Shown here piece by piece: positions 11,187 to 20,171 of a stretch of 21,503 nucleotides of DNA. The position numbers were made by a program, and so were the translations under genes. A model generated the notes under the pieces. The model searched no databases. It had not been told where the DNA came from and saw only the letters and a list, made by a program, of their open reading frames with translations. The first letter of the stretch is position 1. Every line of letters starts with the position of its first letter. The DNA is taken from IMG/VR virus record IMGVR_UViG_3300005935_005891, positions 1-21,503 of that record; one strand, 5' to 3'. This stretch comes from a virus.

Positions 11187-13662
11187 AGCACCTTATACAG
11201 AAGGGCCAATGGAGGCACGTATCTGCTTTATAGGGGAGGCTCCAGGAGAGGATGAGGTTCGTTGGCAGAAATGCTTTGTTGGTAAGAGTGGTAAGCTATT
11301 CGATAACCTTCTTGCCAATGCAGGGATCATACGTAGTGCCTGTAGGATAGAAAATGTCATCCAAGAGCGTCCTATGAACAATGACATCACTAAGTTTATT
11401 GAGTTTAAAAAGGGCGGTGCGGTTACATCAGAACGATACAAGATGTATGTTGAACAACTTAAAGAGAGGCTTGAACAATGTGCCGCGAATGTTTTGGTGC
11501 CGTTAGGGAACGTACCACTCTATGCTCTTACAGGCCTCACGGCAATAACAAAACGTCGAGGTTCCGTTTTGGAGAGCACCTTATTGCCAGGACGAAAGGT
11601 CATCCCAACTATCCATCCAAGTGCAGCCTTACGTCAGTTTCTTTACCAACGCTTCATCGCCTTCGACCTGGCCAGAATCCTACACCAATCGCCTTATCCA
11701 GAACGCATGGTACCGGAAAGGATTTTGCATCATTCACCCCATTATGCTCAAATCCTAGACTACTTAGACCTATGCAACGAAAGCGAGGAAGTGGCCTTCG
11801 ATATAGAGGTAATGAATCTTCAAGTCAGCCACATATCTTTTGCTCTGAGTGCCTTGAACGCCTTATGCATACCCTTCTACAGCTTAGGTAAAGATAACTA
11901 TACACCTGATCAAGAGACAGAGCTATGGTTAAAGATAGCTAAGATTCTTGAGAATCCTAAGGTAAAGAAGTGGGCACACAATGCTGTCTTTGATGTTGGT
12001 TTTATCTTCAAGCGTTACGGTATCGTTACCAAGAACGCCCAAGACACGATGATAGCTCAGGCCACCTTGTTCCCTGACTTTCCAAAGAACCTTGGCTTTG
12101 TCACCTCAATATATGGTGATGGGGAGCCTTACTATAAAGATGAAGGTAAGATGTATTGGAAGAATCCTTTTGGTTCTGAGCAAATCTTTCGTCTCTATAA
12201 TGCTAAGGACTCTGCTCTATGCTTTCAAGCAGCTAAGACAATGCAGAAAGAACTTGAGCGTACAGGCAACACGCCCATCTATGAATGGAAACGTCAGCTT
12301 GTAGAGCCCCTTGTTTACATGCAGGAGCGGGGCATCTTGATGGACACAGAGGGCTTGGCCAGGGCATCACATAAAGCAGAGCGAGATATCATTCGTTACG
12401 AAAGGGTTCTTGATAACATGGTCAAGGACACAGCAGAGCTCAAACTTGGTAAGCTTAACATAGCTACCCAAGGAGCAAAGGTAAAGATGTGTCTTGACAT
12501 CCTCACACGAGGAGTGAACCATAAGAGTCCGAAACAACTGAAGGAGTATTTCTATGGAGTTCTTGGCTATCCACCATACCACAAAACGGTCAAGACCCCG
12601 AAGGGTAAGAAGACGACGGTTACTGTCGATGAGCTTGCGCTTACACGTCTCGAAAGAAAAGGAGCAAGAGAAGCAGCTGTGTTACTTCGTCTCAGGAAAC
12701 TTAGTAAGGCTAAGAGCACTTATTACGACATCGTATTGGACACGGATAATAGACTTCGATGCTCTTTTAACCCTGTCGGAACAGTCAATGATAGACTCAG
12801 CTCAAGCAAAACTATCTTTGGTACCGGAGGAAATCTACAGAACCAGACACCTGAAATGAAACGCAGAATGATTCCAGACCCAGGTTGTGCCTTCATACAG
12901 CTTGACCTTGGACAGGCAGAGAATCGTGTTGTAGCCTTTATAGCAAATGAACCTATGATGATGGAAGCTTTCACTAAGGGCATTGACATTCACGTACGAA
13001 CAGCCGCTCTTATCCTTGGCATCGATGAAAGCGAAGTGCAACCTCATGAGAGAAACAAGATTGGAAAGCCTGCTAATCATGGACTCAACTATGGACTCGG
13101 TTATAAGAAGTTCGCGCTTAGACATGGTATGGAGGAGGCCCATGCTAACTTTATTGTGGAAAGATACCACGCTATCTACCCTGGTGTACGACAGTGGCAT
13201 AATACAGTACAAGTCCAACTTGGTAAAGATAGAACGCTTACTAACCTTTATGGTAGACGCAGAAAGTTTTTGGACCGATGGAGCGATGAGCTATTCAAAT
13301 CCGCATACGACTACATACCTCAGTCCACGGTTGGTACTAAGGTTAACCTTGATGGCATCATTTATATGTACTCCCATCCAGAGCTTTTTGGGCCTATCGA
13401 AATCATCAACCAAGTCCATGACTCAATGATCTTACAGTTCCCTCTTGACTATGGAGCACAGAAGGTAGCAGATGCTTTGATGCTTCTTAAGGCCAGCTTG
13501 GAGTCCGAACTTACCTGGAGAGGCAGATCCTTTTCTATCCCTGCAGATCTTGCCTTCGGTTTTAATCTTAAAGACCTGACAGAGTTTAAAAGTAAAGAGA
13601 TAAAAGATTCTCAGAACCTTGCATCCTATATGAGGGAAGTGTATGGAACGAAAATTTCCTGA
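11179..13662 (+). CDS. uracil-DNA glycosylase-like/family A DNA polymerase fusion
   Basis: This is the probable replicative polymerase (827 residues), with three parts. Residues 14-170 match family 4 uracil-DNA glycosylases: IGEAPG (18-23), FVGKSGKLFDNLLANAGI (33-50), VPLGN (107-111), KRRGS (125-129) and IPTIHPS (142-148). SPO1 DNA polymerase has such an N-terminal domain. Residues 204-360 are a proofreading exonuclease (D208 and E210 in FDIEV, D272 in HNAVFD, D344 in YNAKDS). Residues 370-827 are polymerase A: motif A LDLGQAENR (575-583), motif B KPANHGLNYG (630-639), motif C VHDS (746-749). The four iron-sulfur cysteines of family 4 glycosylases are absent, so the first domain may be structural or bind uracil without a cluster. 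It overlaps both neighbours. Confidence 0.93.
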   Translation: MSRAPYTEGPMEARICFIGEAPGEDEVRWQKCFVGKSGKLFDNLLANAGIIRSACRIENVIQERPMNNDITKFIEFKKGGAVTSERYKMYVEQLKERLEQCAANVLVPLGNVPLYALTGLTAITKRRGSVLESTLLPGRKVIPTIHPSAALRQFLYQRFIAFDLARILHQSPYPERMVPERILHHSPHYAQILDYLDLCNESEEVAFDIEVMNLQVSHISFALSALNALCIPFYSLGKDNYTPDQETELWLKIAKILENPKVKKWAHNAVFDVGFIFKRYGIVTKNAQDTMIAQATLFPDFPKNLGFVTSIYGDGEPYYKDEGKMYWKNPFGSEQIFRLYNAKDSALCFQAAKTMQKELERTGNTPIYEWKRQLVEPLVYMQERGILMDTEGLARASHKAERDIIRYERVLDNMVKDTAELKLGKLNIATQGAKVKMCLDILTRGVNHKSPKQLKEYFYGVLGYPPYHKTVKTPKGKKTTVTVDELALTRLERKGAREAAVLLRLRKLSKAKSTYYDIVLDTDNRLRCSFNPVGTVNDRLSSSKTIFGTGGNLQNQTPEMKRRMIPDPGCAFIQLDLGQAENRVVAFIANEPMMMEAFTKGIDIHVRTAALILGIDESEVQPHERNKIGKPANHGLNYGLGYKKFALRHGMEEAHANFIVERYHAIYPGVRQWHNTVQVQLGKDRTLTNLYGRRRKFLDRWSDELFKSAYDYIPQSTVGTKVNLDGIIYMYSHPELFGPIEIINQVHDSMILQFPLDYGAQKVADALMLLKASLESELTWRGRSFSIPADLAFGFNLKDLTEFKSKEIKDSQNLASYMREVYGTKIS

Positions 13663-14887
13663 TTGGATAGAAGGGTTCTTAGCTTACACGGATAACACCG
13701 AGCCAAGTAAGCTTTACCGAACATGGTCAGCTATAGCCACAGTAGGTGCGGCTCTTCGTAGAAAGTGTTACCTTCCTTGGGGAAGTGAAACCTTTTATCC
13801 TAATATGTACATCGTCCTTGTAGGCCCACCTGCAGCACGTAAAGGCACGGCAATGAAACCTGCTCGAGACTTCATGACAGACCTTGGCATCACCATGTCA
13901 AGTGATGAGACCTCTCGGCAGAAACTTGTTGACATTCTTGTGAAGTCGATGACCTCAGAGAATGATGTTGAAGCACAAACAACGATACAGCATTCATCGC
14001 TTACAATAATAAGTCCTGAGCTTACGGTGTTTTTGAAAGATGATCCTGATATGTATCCTATGCTCTGTGATTGGTATGACTGTAGATCACAATACAAATA
14101 CGCTACCCTTGGACGAGGAGAAGAGAAGGCTACTAATGTTTGGGTACATATGTTTGGAGCTACAACACCTACAAGCTTGCAACGATCCTTGCCTCAAGAG
14201 GCTTTCGGTACAGGCATAGCAAGTCGTATCGTGTTTGTATACTCTCGAGACAAGGAGAAGATAGTTATCTTTCCTGGAGGACCTCAAGCCATGAGGGATA
14301 AACTGATGATAGACCTTGAGCAAATAGATATTTTAAAAGGCCACTTTACCTATGTACCAGAGTTCATTGACGCTTACACAATATGGCGTATGGACTCAGA
14401 GAAGAACCCACCCTTTAAAGAGGATAAGCTACTCGGTTACCTGCAACGTAGACCAACACAGCTCTTTAAACTATGTATGATCTTAAGTGCTTCACGTTCT
14501 AATAGTATGATCATAACAGTAGAAGATTTCACACGAGCTACAGAGCTTCTAACTTGGACAGAGAAAACAATGCCTCAAACCTTTTATGGTATAGGTTCAA
14601 ATCCCCTCGGAGCAATCCAAGCACGAGTTATGGCCACACTTATACAGGCAAAGGACGGTAAGATGGCAGGGCATGAGTTGATGGATATATATAAAGACGA
14701 TGTATCTCATGAGCAACTCGGAATGATTTTAACCACCTTATCCAAAACAAGATTCTGTTCCTTTGATCAAGACGGGAATGTGAAATGTTTGAAAGGAGAT
14801 AAATATGCAAGCGGAGCTAATGTTAAAGAAACTCTTGGAGAAGGGACTGATCTCAAAATCGGACCTATTATCCCTGGAGCAGGATGA
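13643..14887 (+). CDS. DUF3987-like P-loop ATPase, replicative helicase candidate
   Basis: ATG at 13643 lies 20 bases inside the polymerase gene, after AGGGAAG. The 414-residue protein has MYIVLVGPPAARKGTAMKPA (55-74), a Walker A variant with K67 but Arg (R66) where most P-loops have Gly. HSSLTIISPELTVFL (117-131) is the Walker B strand with E126, GATTPTSLQRSLP (172-184) a sensor-like region and GIASRIVFVY (191-200) contains a possible arginine finger R195. This order fits the DUF3987 family, found in phages and genomic islands and proposed to unwind DNA. Coupling to the polymerase supports a replication role. A primase domain is not visible, so priming must come from elsewhere. Confidence 0.7.
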   Translation: MERKFPDWIEGFLAYTDNTEPSKLYRTWSAIATVGAALRRKCYLPWGSETFYPNMYIVLVGPPAARKGTAMKPARDFMTDLGITMSSDETSRQKLVDILVKSMTSENDVEAQTTIQHSSLTIISPELTVFLKDDPDMYPMLCDWYDCRSQYKYATLGRGEEKATNVWVHMFGATTPTSLQRSLPQEAFGTGIASRIVFVYSRDKEKIVIFPGGPQAMRDKLMIDLEQIDILKGHFTYVPEFIDAYTIWRMDSEKNPPFKEDKLLGYLQRRPTQLFKLCMILSASRSNSMIITVEDFTRATELLTWTEKTMPQTFYGIGSNPLGAIQARVMATLIQAKDGKMAGHELMDIYKDDVSHEQLGMILTTLSKTRFCSFDQDGNVKCLKGDKYASGANVKETLGEGTDLKIGPIIPGAG

Positions 14888-15257
14888 CCCACAGTTCCTG
14901 CTTCTGGTAGACCTAATGCACGACTTCTTTTGTTTGGAGAACCATGATACAACTTGTATGTATATACAAGAGGCTCAGCTTGCTGATGGGCAAGAGGGAG
15001 TAGATCATATCAAGTGGAAAGAGATCGTACAAAAGCTAATGCTTATGATGAATATAGATATAGAAACCTTTTTCCACTCCCTTGAAACCTATAGAGGACT
15101 CGGGTTAAATGCAACAACTCGAGCCCTCATAGTCATTCACGCTGTTGGAATAGAAAACGTTACCGACGAGTTCTTCTCACGCCTCTCAGATGTTGCGCCA
15201 TGCGACGTTGAGCCTGTGATCGAATCCGACTTCGAGCCTTCTGAAGAGTACGATTAA
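14805..15257 (+). CDS. hypothetical acidic 150-residue protein overlapping both neighbours
   Basis: The ATG is 83 bases inside the ATPase gene, behind a very good AAAGGAG. The protein is helical, with many Leu and Met (MQAELMLKKLLEKGLISKSD, then KEIVQKLMLMMNIDIETFFH), and ends in a strongly acidic tail (DVEPVIESDFEPSEEYD). The last 98 bases are antisense to the end of the 1669-residue gene, whose tail is very basic. It is the last gene of the rightward unit. I do not recognise the family. The strong ribosome site and 150 sensible codons make it likely real despite the overlaps on each side. Confidence 0.7.
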   Translation: MQAELMLKKLLEKGLISKSDLLSLEQDDPQFLLLVDLMHDFFCLENHDTTCMYIQEAQLADGQEGVDHIKWKEIVQKLMLMMNIDIETFFHSLETYRGLGLNATTRALIVIHAVGIENVTDEFFSRLSDVAPCDVEPVIESDFEPSEEYD

Positions 15258-18200
15258 TAGCTTTACGCTTAGCTGGTCTAGACAGCCTTTGGTAGCCTCT
15301 TCCTCTTACGAGTCTATCAAGGGCTTTCTTTCCTGCAGCACCATAAGACATACTGTACTGACGATAGAAGTCCTCACTCATTGGATAGGGTCTACCTCCA
15401 ATCGTTAAAGTTCTCGATGGGGCTCCAGGATAAACCTCGAGACTAGCAAGCTCACTTTCAACTCTATCCGTACCAGCTTCACTCCACTTAAACGGTAGCC
15501 ACTGTCTGAAGGTTCCTCCAGGAAGGGCTATCTCCTCTCCCCATACATTAGTCTTTACAGGACCTTTAAGCGGAGTGTTAAGAGGCCACGGTATGGTACT
15601 CGCCAGAGCACTCGTAAAGCCAATGTTCTGATACACCTTAGCATCGCCCTCACCAAGCACCTCAACCGCCTTGTTCATCGAACGCCAGAAGCCACTGTAG
15701 GGTACAAGTGAACTTGGGAACCTTTGTATGGTTCTTGTCAGGCCCTTCTCCTCAAGCAGGTTCACGATGTTCTCTGTGTAAGTAGACTCCATTAAGTTTA
15801 TCCCTACAGCGTGACCAACACCGATCAGGATATCCGATATGTCTTCGTCCTTAGCTCCCTTGATTCTGTTTGCAGTTACTGCTACACTACCGAGAACAGT
15901 ATTGAAAGGCTCCATTCGACGATAGCTGAACCACGTAGAGCCAAGCTTAACCGCCCAAGGAATCTTACCCTCACGATAGAAAGCATCTCTTCGTGCAGGA
16001 TCCCGTGGAACTTCTCCTGTAAGTTTATCATCATCTACCATTCCGAGAAGCAGAAAGGCAAGCACCAATCCTTCAATCTGCTTAGCCGCTACCTCTACAT
16101 TAGGTTGTCCCTTACGTTCACCGCCTCTATTTATTGCCTCATAGGCCAGGCCTACACCTGGAGTCATTTCGACTCCGCGCTTAAGGATATTAGAAACAGT
16201 GTTTATAAAGGGCACCACTATCCGTGCTCCAGGAATATTACGTCTTGTCTTCATCACCGCAAGTGTAATCTCTTCTGCTCTATCAGTAAAGGTTGTGTAA
16301 CGTGCAAAGTCTGCAGCGCTCCTCATCATTTCCGGTGTAGGATTAGCAGCTGTTTTTTCGATGTATTCCTCAATCGTCAGCCCTTTCAAAACCGCAGGTG
16401 TCTGCATAGCTTTACGATATGCGAGTGCTCTGATTTGTGCTTCATAAGCTATTGTATTAGCAAACACATCAGCAGCTCTTAACGCTCGTGTAGGGAAACT
16501 AATATACGGAGCCATCTTCCTCAGTACAGCTGATGGTGATCGTTCGAAGGCTCTACTTGCAGCTTCCATTTCAATCTCAGCTTTTGTATCTGCCCTGAGA
16601 GGTGCTTCTCCTGTAGTAGCAACCTGCATAGCTGTCGTTGCTCCCTTACCAAAGCCGGCTTTAGCTCCACCAAGGAAGGGTATGATTTCTCCAAGGAAGT
16701 ACTCCTGAGTTTTACCTGTGTAACCACTATATGCTTGGTCAAGACCACTCACAAGAGCACGATGTGGAACTTGAAAACCAGCCCATAAAGCATTATTAGC
16801 AAAGTTTACCAGATGCGTAGTCGGCCCACTCAAGATAGAGTTATAGTAGAAGCTATAGAAATAGTCACTCCATTTAGGTGTCTGGATACTGGCAAGGAAC
16901 CTTTTGACTGCCATCGGGTCACCTCTGTTAACACCTTGCAGAGCCTCAAGTTCTTCGGGCCTAAGGTCTCGTTCGAGTTTCTGTAGCCCAAGGCCAAGAG
17001 CTCTATCAAGCATCCTACGAAGTACACCAAGCGAGGCACCTGCTGTATGCTTAGCTCGATCAAAGGAAGATATGATGTTCTCATAGTTCTCAAGACTTGC
17101 TTGTACATTAGACTCACTGGCCTGAGGATTTATAACCATATCAACCATACCTGATGTTGCCTGTTGTGCTACCATGCCAAAGGCCGTAAGCTCTGCCGCA
17201 TTCAAGGCCAACCCTTTCTTAGCCTTAGCAACAAGAGCAGTCATTCGGTTAAGATTCTTAAGATACTTCTCTGCCTGTTTATCTACCTCTGTCCAAGTAG
17301 TCTTGTTCTTGACGTGATCAACCATCACCCTTTCTATAAGCATTTGCTCTGCAGGTGTGAGGTTAAGCTTTTCATACTTAACACTGTTCGGACACTTCTT
17401 AGCTTGGTACTCGAACTTACCCTCATCGAGTATCTTTTGTATCGAGATCTCTTTGCTTTTTAAGCTTGGCTTCTCGCTTTCCCGTGTAGCAGGGTTCTTA
17501 ATCTTGTCTTGAATGATCTTAAGCTGTGCTCTTGTCATACGTTCACGAGCAGCAACCTGTGTCTCACGTTGAAACTGCATGTTCAGGTTTCCACGACCTG
17601 TGAAAGCTCCTTCTCTACCCTCAAGCATCCGAGCATTGATACGAGAAACAATATCTCCCTGTGTCTGATCGAGACCAACGGTTGCTTTGAACTCAGCATA
17701 TAACAACCTAAGCCACTGTCCGAGTTTCTGCATTATCGTAGGACTGAGCTGTGTGCCTGCATAATACTCACCTATCGCATCACTCAGGGCTTCTTTATCT
17801 CCACCAAACATATCCAGACCCTGCTTGATAAGAGCATTCTCTGCTCCGAGCATCCCGATAATAACCTCAGCACCCTCATGACCTATAGTGTTCATCTCGA
17901 CACCTGGACTTAGATAAAGCGCGCCGGTCTCAGGATCAACCATAGCATTAACAGGTTCTTGTATGAAGCTATTTGTTTCCTCATCAAACACTGTACGATA
18001 GAGCTGACTAGGACTGCGAGTGATGTTGTTAAAAATCCCGTTTGTCTTAAGGGGACTTAGCAACCTTGCGACTTGATCAGGAGTAGGACTTGTTCCCTGT
18101 GTTTCTCCTGCTCGGACTTGGAACACCAGATGAGGACTGGTACCGTGCATGTCTCCTGACGCACCACGTTCAAACAGGGCTTCTCTTTCACGAGCTCTTA

Positions 18201-20169
18201 CTTCTCCAGGTTGTTCAAGATAAGGAAGTTCTTGCTCCTTTATCAACGTCTCTCGTTCTGCGATAGTACCTAAAGACCAATCGGTGTGATGTGATAATTC
18301 ATGAGCGATGTCTTTTACTGCTGTTTGTGTGTTGTTTCCTTTTCGTTCATAGTATTCAATACGCATAGTTGTACCATTAAAAGAAGCCTCAAGTTTTTCT
18401 ATCTCTTCAAGGGTCTTTTTAGGATACCTAGCTGCCAGCATTTTATTTGCTTCTTCTGTATTGAAGATATAGATCTCCTGTATTCCACTAAGCATAGCGG
18501 AATCAAAGGAAAAAACATGTCTTAAGGCCGTGGCAACTCTGGACAGTGCCATGGAGGTATTAGAATTCGATATGGGCTTAAGACTTTCATCAACATAAGC
18601 TATAGTAGTAATCTTACCGCCTATCTTAAGGGGCATCACGCCATCAGCAGCCTCTTCGGCTGTGGGGGTTGCGAGTTGCACCTCCTCCATTGTTGCAGGA
18701 GACTCTTCCCTTTGGTTGTTTCTTTTATTTGTCAACACCTCAGCATGCCTCTTCCAAGCTTCATGAGCATCGTTTTTAAAGTAGCTCATCATGGAGTGCA
18801 TACCTGTAAACTCAGTATCATCAGGATTTGCGTCTATCCATGAGCCAACAAAGTCTGCTAGTGCCTGGTCTTTAGAAGCCTCGCCTTTTGTAGTATCAAG
18901 TCCACGAGCATGAGCAGCAGCTACACCAGTCTCAACCCGCTTAAGTTTCTTATAGGCCTTGGCTACAAGAGGTGTAACTCTCCAACTTGGTATTACAGTG
19001 TCCTCCGATGTATCTTCTGGAACACCCTCAAAGAATGTGTCATCAATCTCTATCGTTTCGTTGAGATCAGGTGGATCTCCTGGAGGGTCTTTCCATCCAT
19101 CAGGATAAGAAAGAGGTGTGATCTGTGTATCACCAACAAACTGCTGTGCCTCTCCCTCTTGGCCTATGGTGATTTGTGGAAGCATACCTGTAAGAGCAAA
19201 GGTGTTAGGCGTCCGCTCCATAGCTTCTTCTAATGGAATCGGGTCAGCTGCATTTTCCTCACCATTAAATATCGTGCCACCACCAAATCCTAAGATAACT
19301 CCAGCATAAAAACTTTGCTTAAGTCTCTCTATTATTTGTGCTCTGTTCTGAGGTTTAATATTTGTAGTAGCAAGGATACTAGTAATATCTTGAGCTGTCT
19401 CTGTGCCACCTTCAACCATGGATACTATTAAAGCACGCATCAAAGAACGCTTTCCGCTTGGATAAAGCATAGTGTCAAGACCTGTTTTTTCAAGGGCAGC
19501 ATTTAAAGCTCCAACAAGTATGGGTGCCCCCCGTCTCACCACAGGTCCGACTCTTTCACCCGTTTTCTTTTCATACTCCAAGATCTCAGACTTAACATTT
19601 CCACCTTCAAGCAAGCCTATGGTAGCTATACCAAGAGCAGGATTAGCCGCATAGATAGCTCCCAAGCCGGCCATCAGTGGTACGTTCTCTGCCAAGGTGT
19701 TATATATACGTATCGGATTCAAAGCCTCAAGAGCTCCCGTTGGTGCGTGAGTATACTTACCTGTAGCTCGAGGAATCCTTTTGTCCAGTTCATCAAACCT
19801 TTCTTTCCACCACTGAGATGCGTCCTCCATATCTTTCTGGTTTATCAGTGGCCAATCCTCTTTACGAACAAGGGTAGAAAGTCCTGCAGGTATATGCTGT
19901 AAAAACCCACGAGCTACCAGTGACCCCCCTCGCTTAATGGGATTGATGATAGCATCAGGTTTACGACCCGTGCCACTTATGGAGTCTGGTTGCTGCCCAA
20001 TGGTACCATAAAACTTAGACTGTACTTTAAATTTCTGTTCACCTGTAAGCTCCTTGTAACGAGGATCACTTTCAAAAGTATCATGAAAGAAATCATTCGC
20101 TACCAAGCGTTGCTTTGGTGATGGCAAGGTTGTGAATCTTTCGTCAACTAAAAAATCATTCCAAGGCAT
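15160..20169 (-). CDS. giant polyvalent/internal virion protein with zincin motifs
   Basis: The 1669-residue protein starts behind AAAAAGGAGTAACC. The opening MPWNDFLVDERFTTLPSPKQ and the following FFHDTFESDPRYKELT look like other giant phage virion proteins. Hydrophobic, glycine-rich segments lie at about 160-190 and 285-305. HELSH (623-627) is a zinc metallopeptidase motif. HEGAE (764-768) inside NTIGHEGAEVIIGM is a second, degenerate one. FYYNSILSGPTTHLVNFANN (about 1107-1126) is the signature of a domain recurrent in polyvalent proteins. AFLLLGMV (about 1369-1376) is hydrophobic. The last 40 residues are very rich in Arg and Lys. Related proteins are carried in the virion, injected with the DNA and may breach the envelope or blunt host defences. 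Proteolysis here is inferred from motif only. Confidence 0.8.
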   Translation of the reverse strand: MPWNDFLVDERFTTLPSPKQRLVANDFFHDTFESDPRYKELTGEQKFKVQSKFYGTIGQQPDSISGTGRKPDAIINPIKRGGSLVARGFLQHIPAGLSTLVRKEDWPLINQKDMEDASQWWKERFDELDKRIPRATGKYTHAPTGALEALNPIRIYNTLAENVPLMAGLGAIYAANPALGIATIGLLEGGNVKSEILEYEKKTGERVGPVVRRGAPILVGALNAALEKTGLDTMLYPSGKRSLMRALIVSMVEGGTETAQDITSILATTNIKPQNRAQIIERLKQSFYAGVILGFGGGTIFNGEENAADPIPLEEAMERTPNTFALTGMLPQITIGQEGEAQQFVGDTQITPLSYPDGWKDPPGDPPDLNETIEIDDTFFEGVPEDTSEDTVIPSWRVTPLVAKAYKKLKRVETGVAAAHARGLDTTKGEASKDQALADFVGSWIDANPDDTEFTGMHSMMSYFKNDAHEAWKRHAEVLTNKRNNQREESPATMEEVQLATPTAEEAADGVMPLKIGGKITTIAYVDESLKPISNSNTSMALSRVATALRHVFSFDSAMLSGIQEIYIFNTEEANKMLAARYPKKTLEEIEKLEASFNGTTMRIEYYERKGNNTQTAVKDIAHELSHHTDWSLGTIAERETLIKEQELPYLEQPGEVRAREREALFERGASGDMHGTSPHLVFQVRAGETQGTSPTPDQVARLLSPLKTNGIFNNITRSPSQLYRTVFDEETNSFIQEPVNAMVDPETGALYLSPGVEMNTIGHEGAEVIIGMLGAENALIKQGLDMFGGDKEALSDAIGEYYAGTQLSPTIMQKLGQWLRLLYAEFKATVGLDQTQGDIVSRINARMLEGREGAFTGRGNLNMQFQRETQVAARERMTRAQLKIIQDKIKNPATRESEKPSLKSKEISIQKILDEGKFEYQAKKCPNSVKYEKLNLTPAEQMLIERVMVDHVKNKTTWTEVDKQAEKYLKNLNRMTALVAKAKKGLALNAAELTAFGMVAQQATSGMVDMVINPQASESNVQASLENYENIISSFDRAKHTAGASLGVLRRMLDRALGLGLQKLERDLRPEELEALQGVNRGDPMAVKRFLASIQTPKWSDYFYSFYYNSILSGPTTHLVNFANNALWAGFQVPHRALVSGLDQAYSGYTGKTQEYFLGEIIPFLGGAKAGFGKGATTAMQVATTGEAPLRADTKAEIEMEAASRAFERSPSAVLRKMAPYISFPTRALRAADVFANTIAYEAQIRALAYRKAMQTPAVLKGLTIEEYIEKTAANPTPEMMRSAADFARYTTFTDRAEEITLAVMKTRRNIPGARIVVPFINTVSNILKRGVEMTPGVGLAYEAINRGGERKGQPNVEVAAKQIEGLVLAFLLLGMVDDDKLTGEVPRDPARRDAFYREGKIPWAVKLGSTWFSYRRMEPFNTVLGSVAVTANRIKGAKDEDISDILIGVGHAVGINLMESTYTENIVNLLEEKGLTRTIQRFPSSLVPYSGFWRSMNKAVEVLGEGDAKVYQNIGFTSALASTIPWPLNTPLKGPVKTNVWGEEIALPGGTFRQWLPFKWSEAGTDRVESELASLEVYPGAPSRTLTIGGRPYPMSEDFYRQYSMSYGAAGKKALDRLVRGRGYQRLSRPAKRKAINRTLQKARSRIRSQAQRRMAQHLRGVRRTRR

Positions 20170-20171
20170 GG

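Noticed and set aside
15811-16482. 223-codon + strand open frame inside the giant virion gene
   Set aside because: It has Cys/Ser/Arg-rich low-quality composition and no ribosome site, and it lies opposite a segment of the polyvalent protein. It is a shadow frame.
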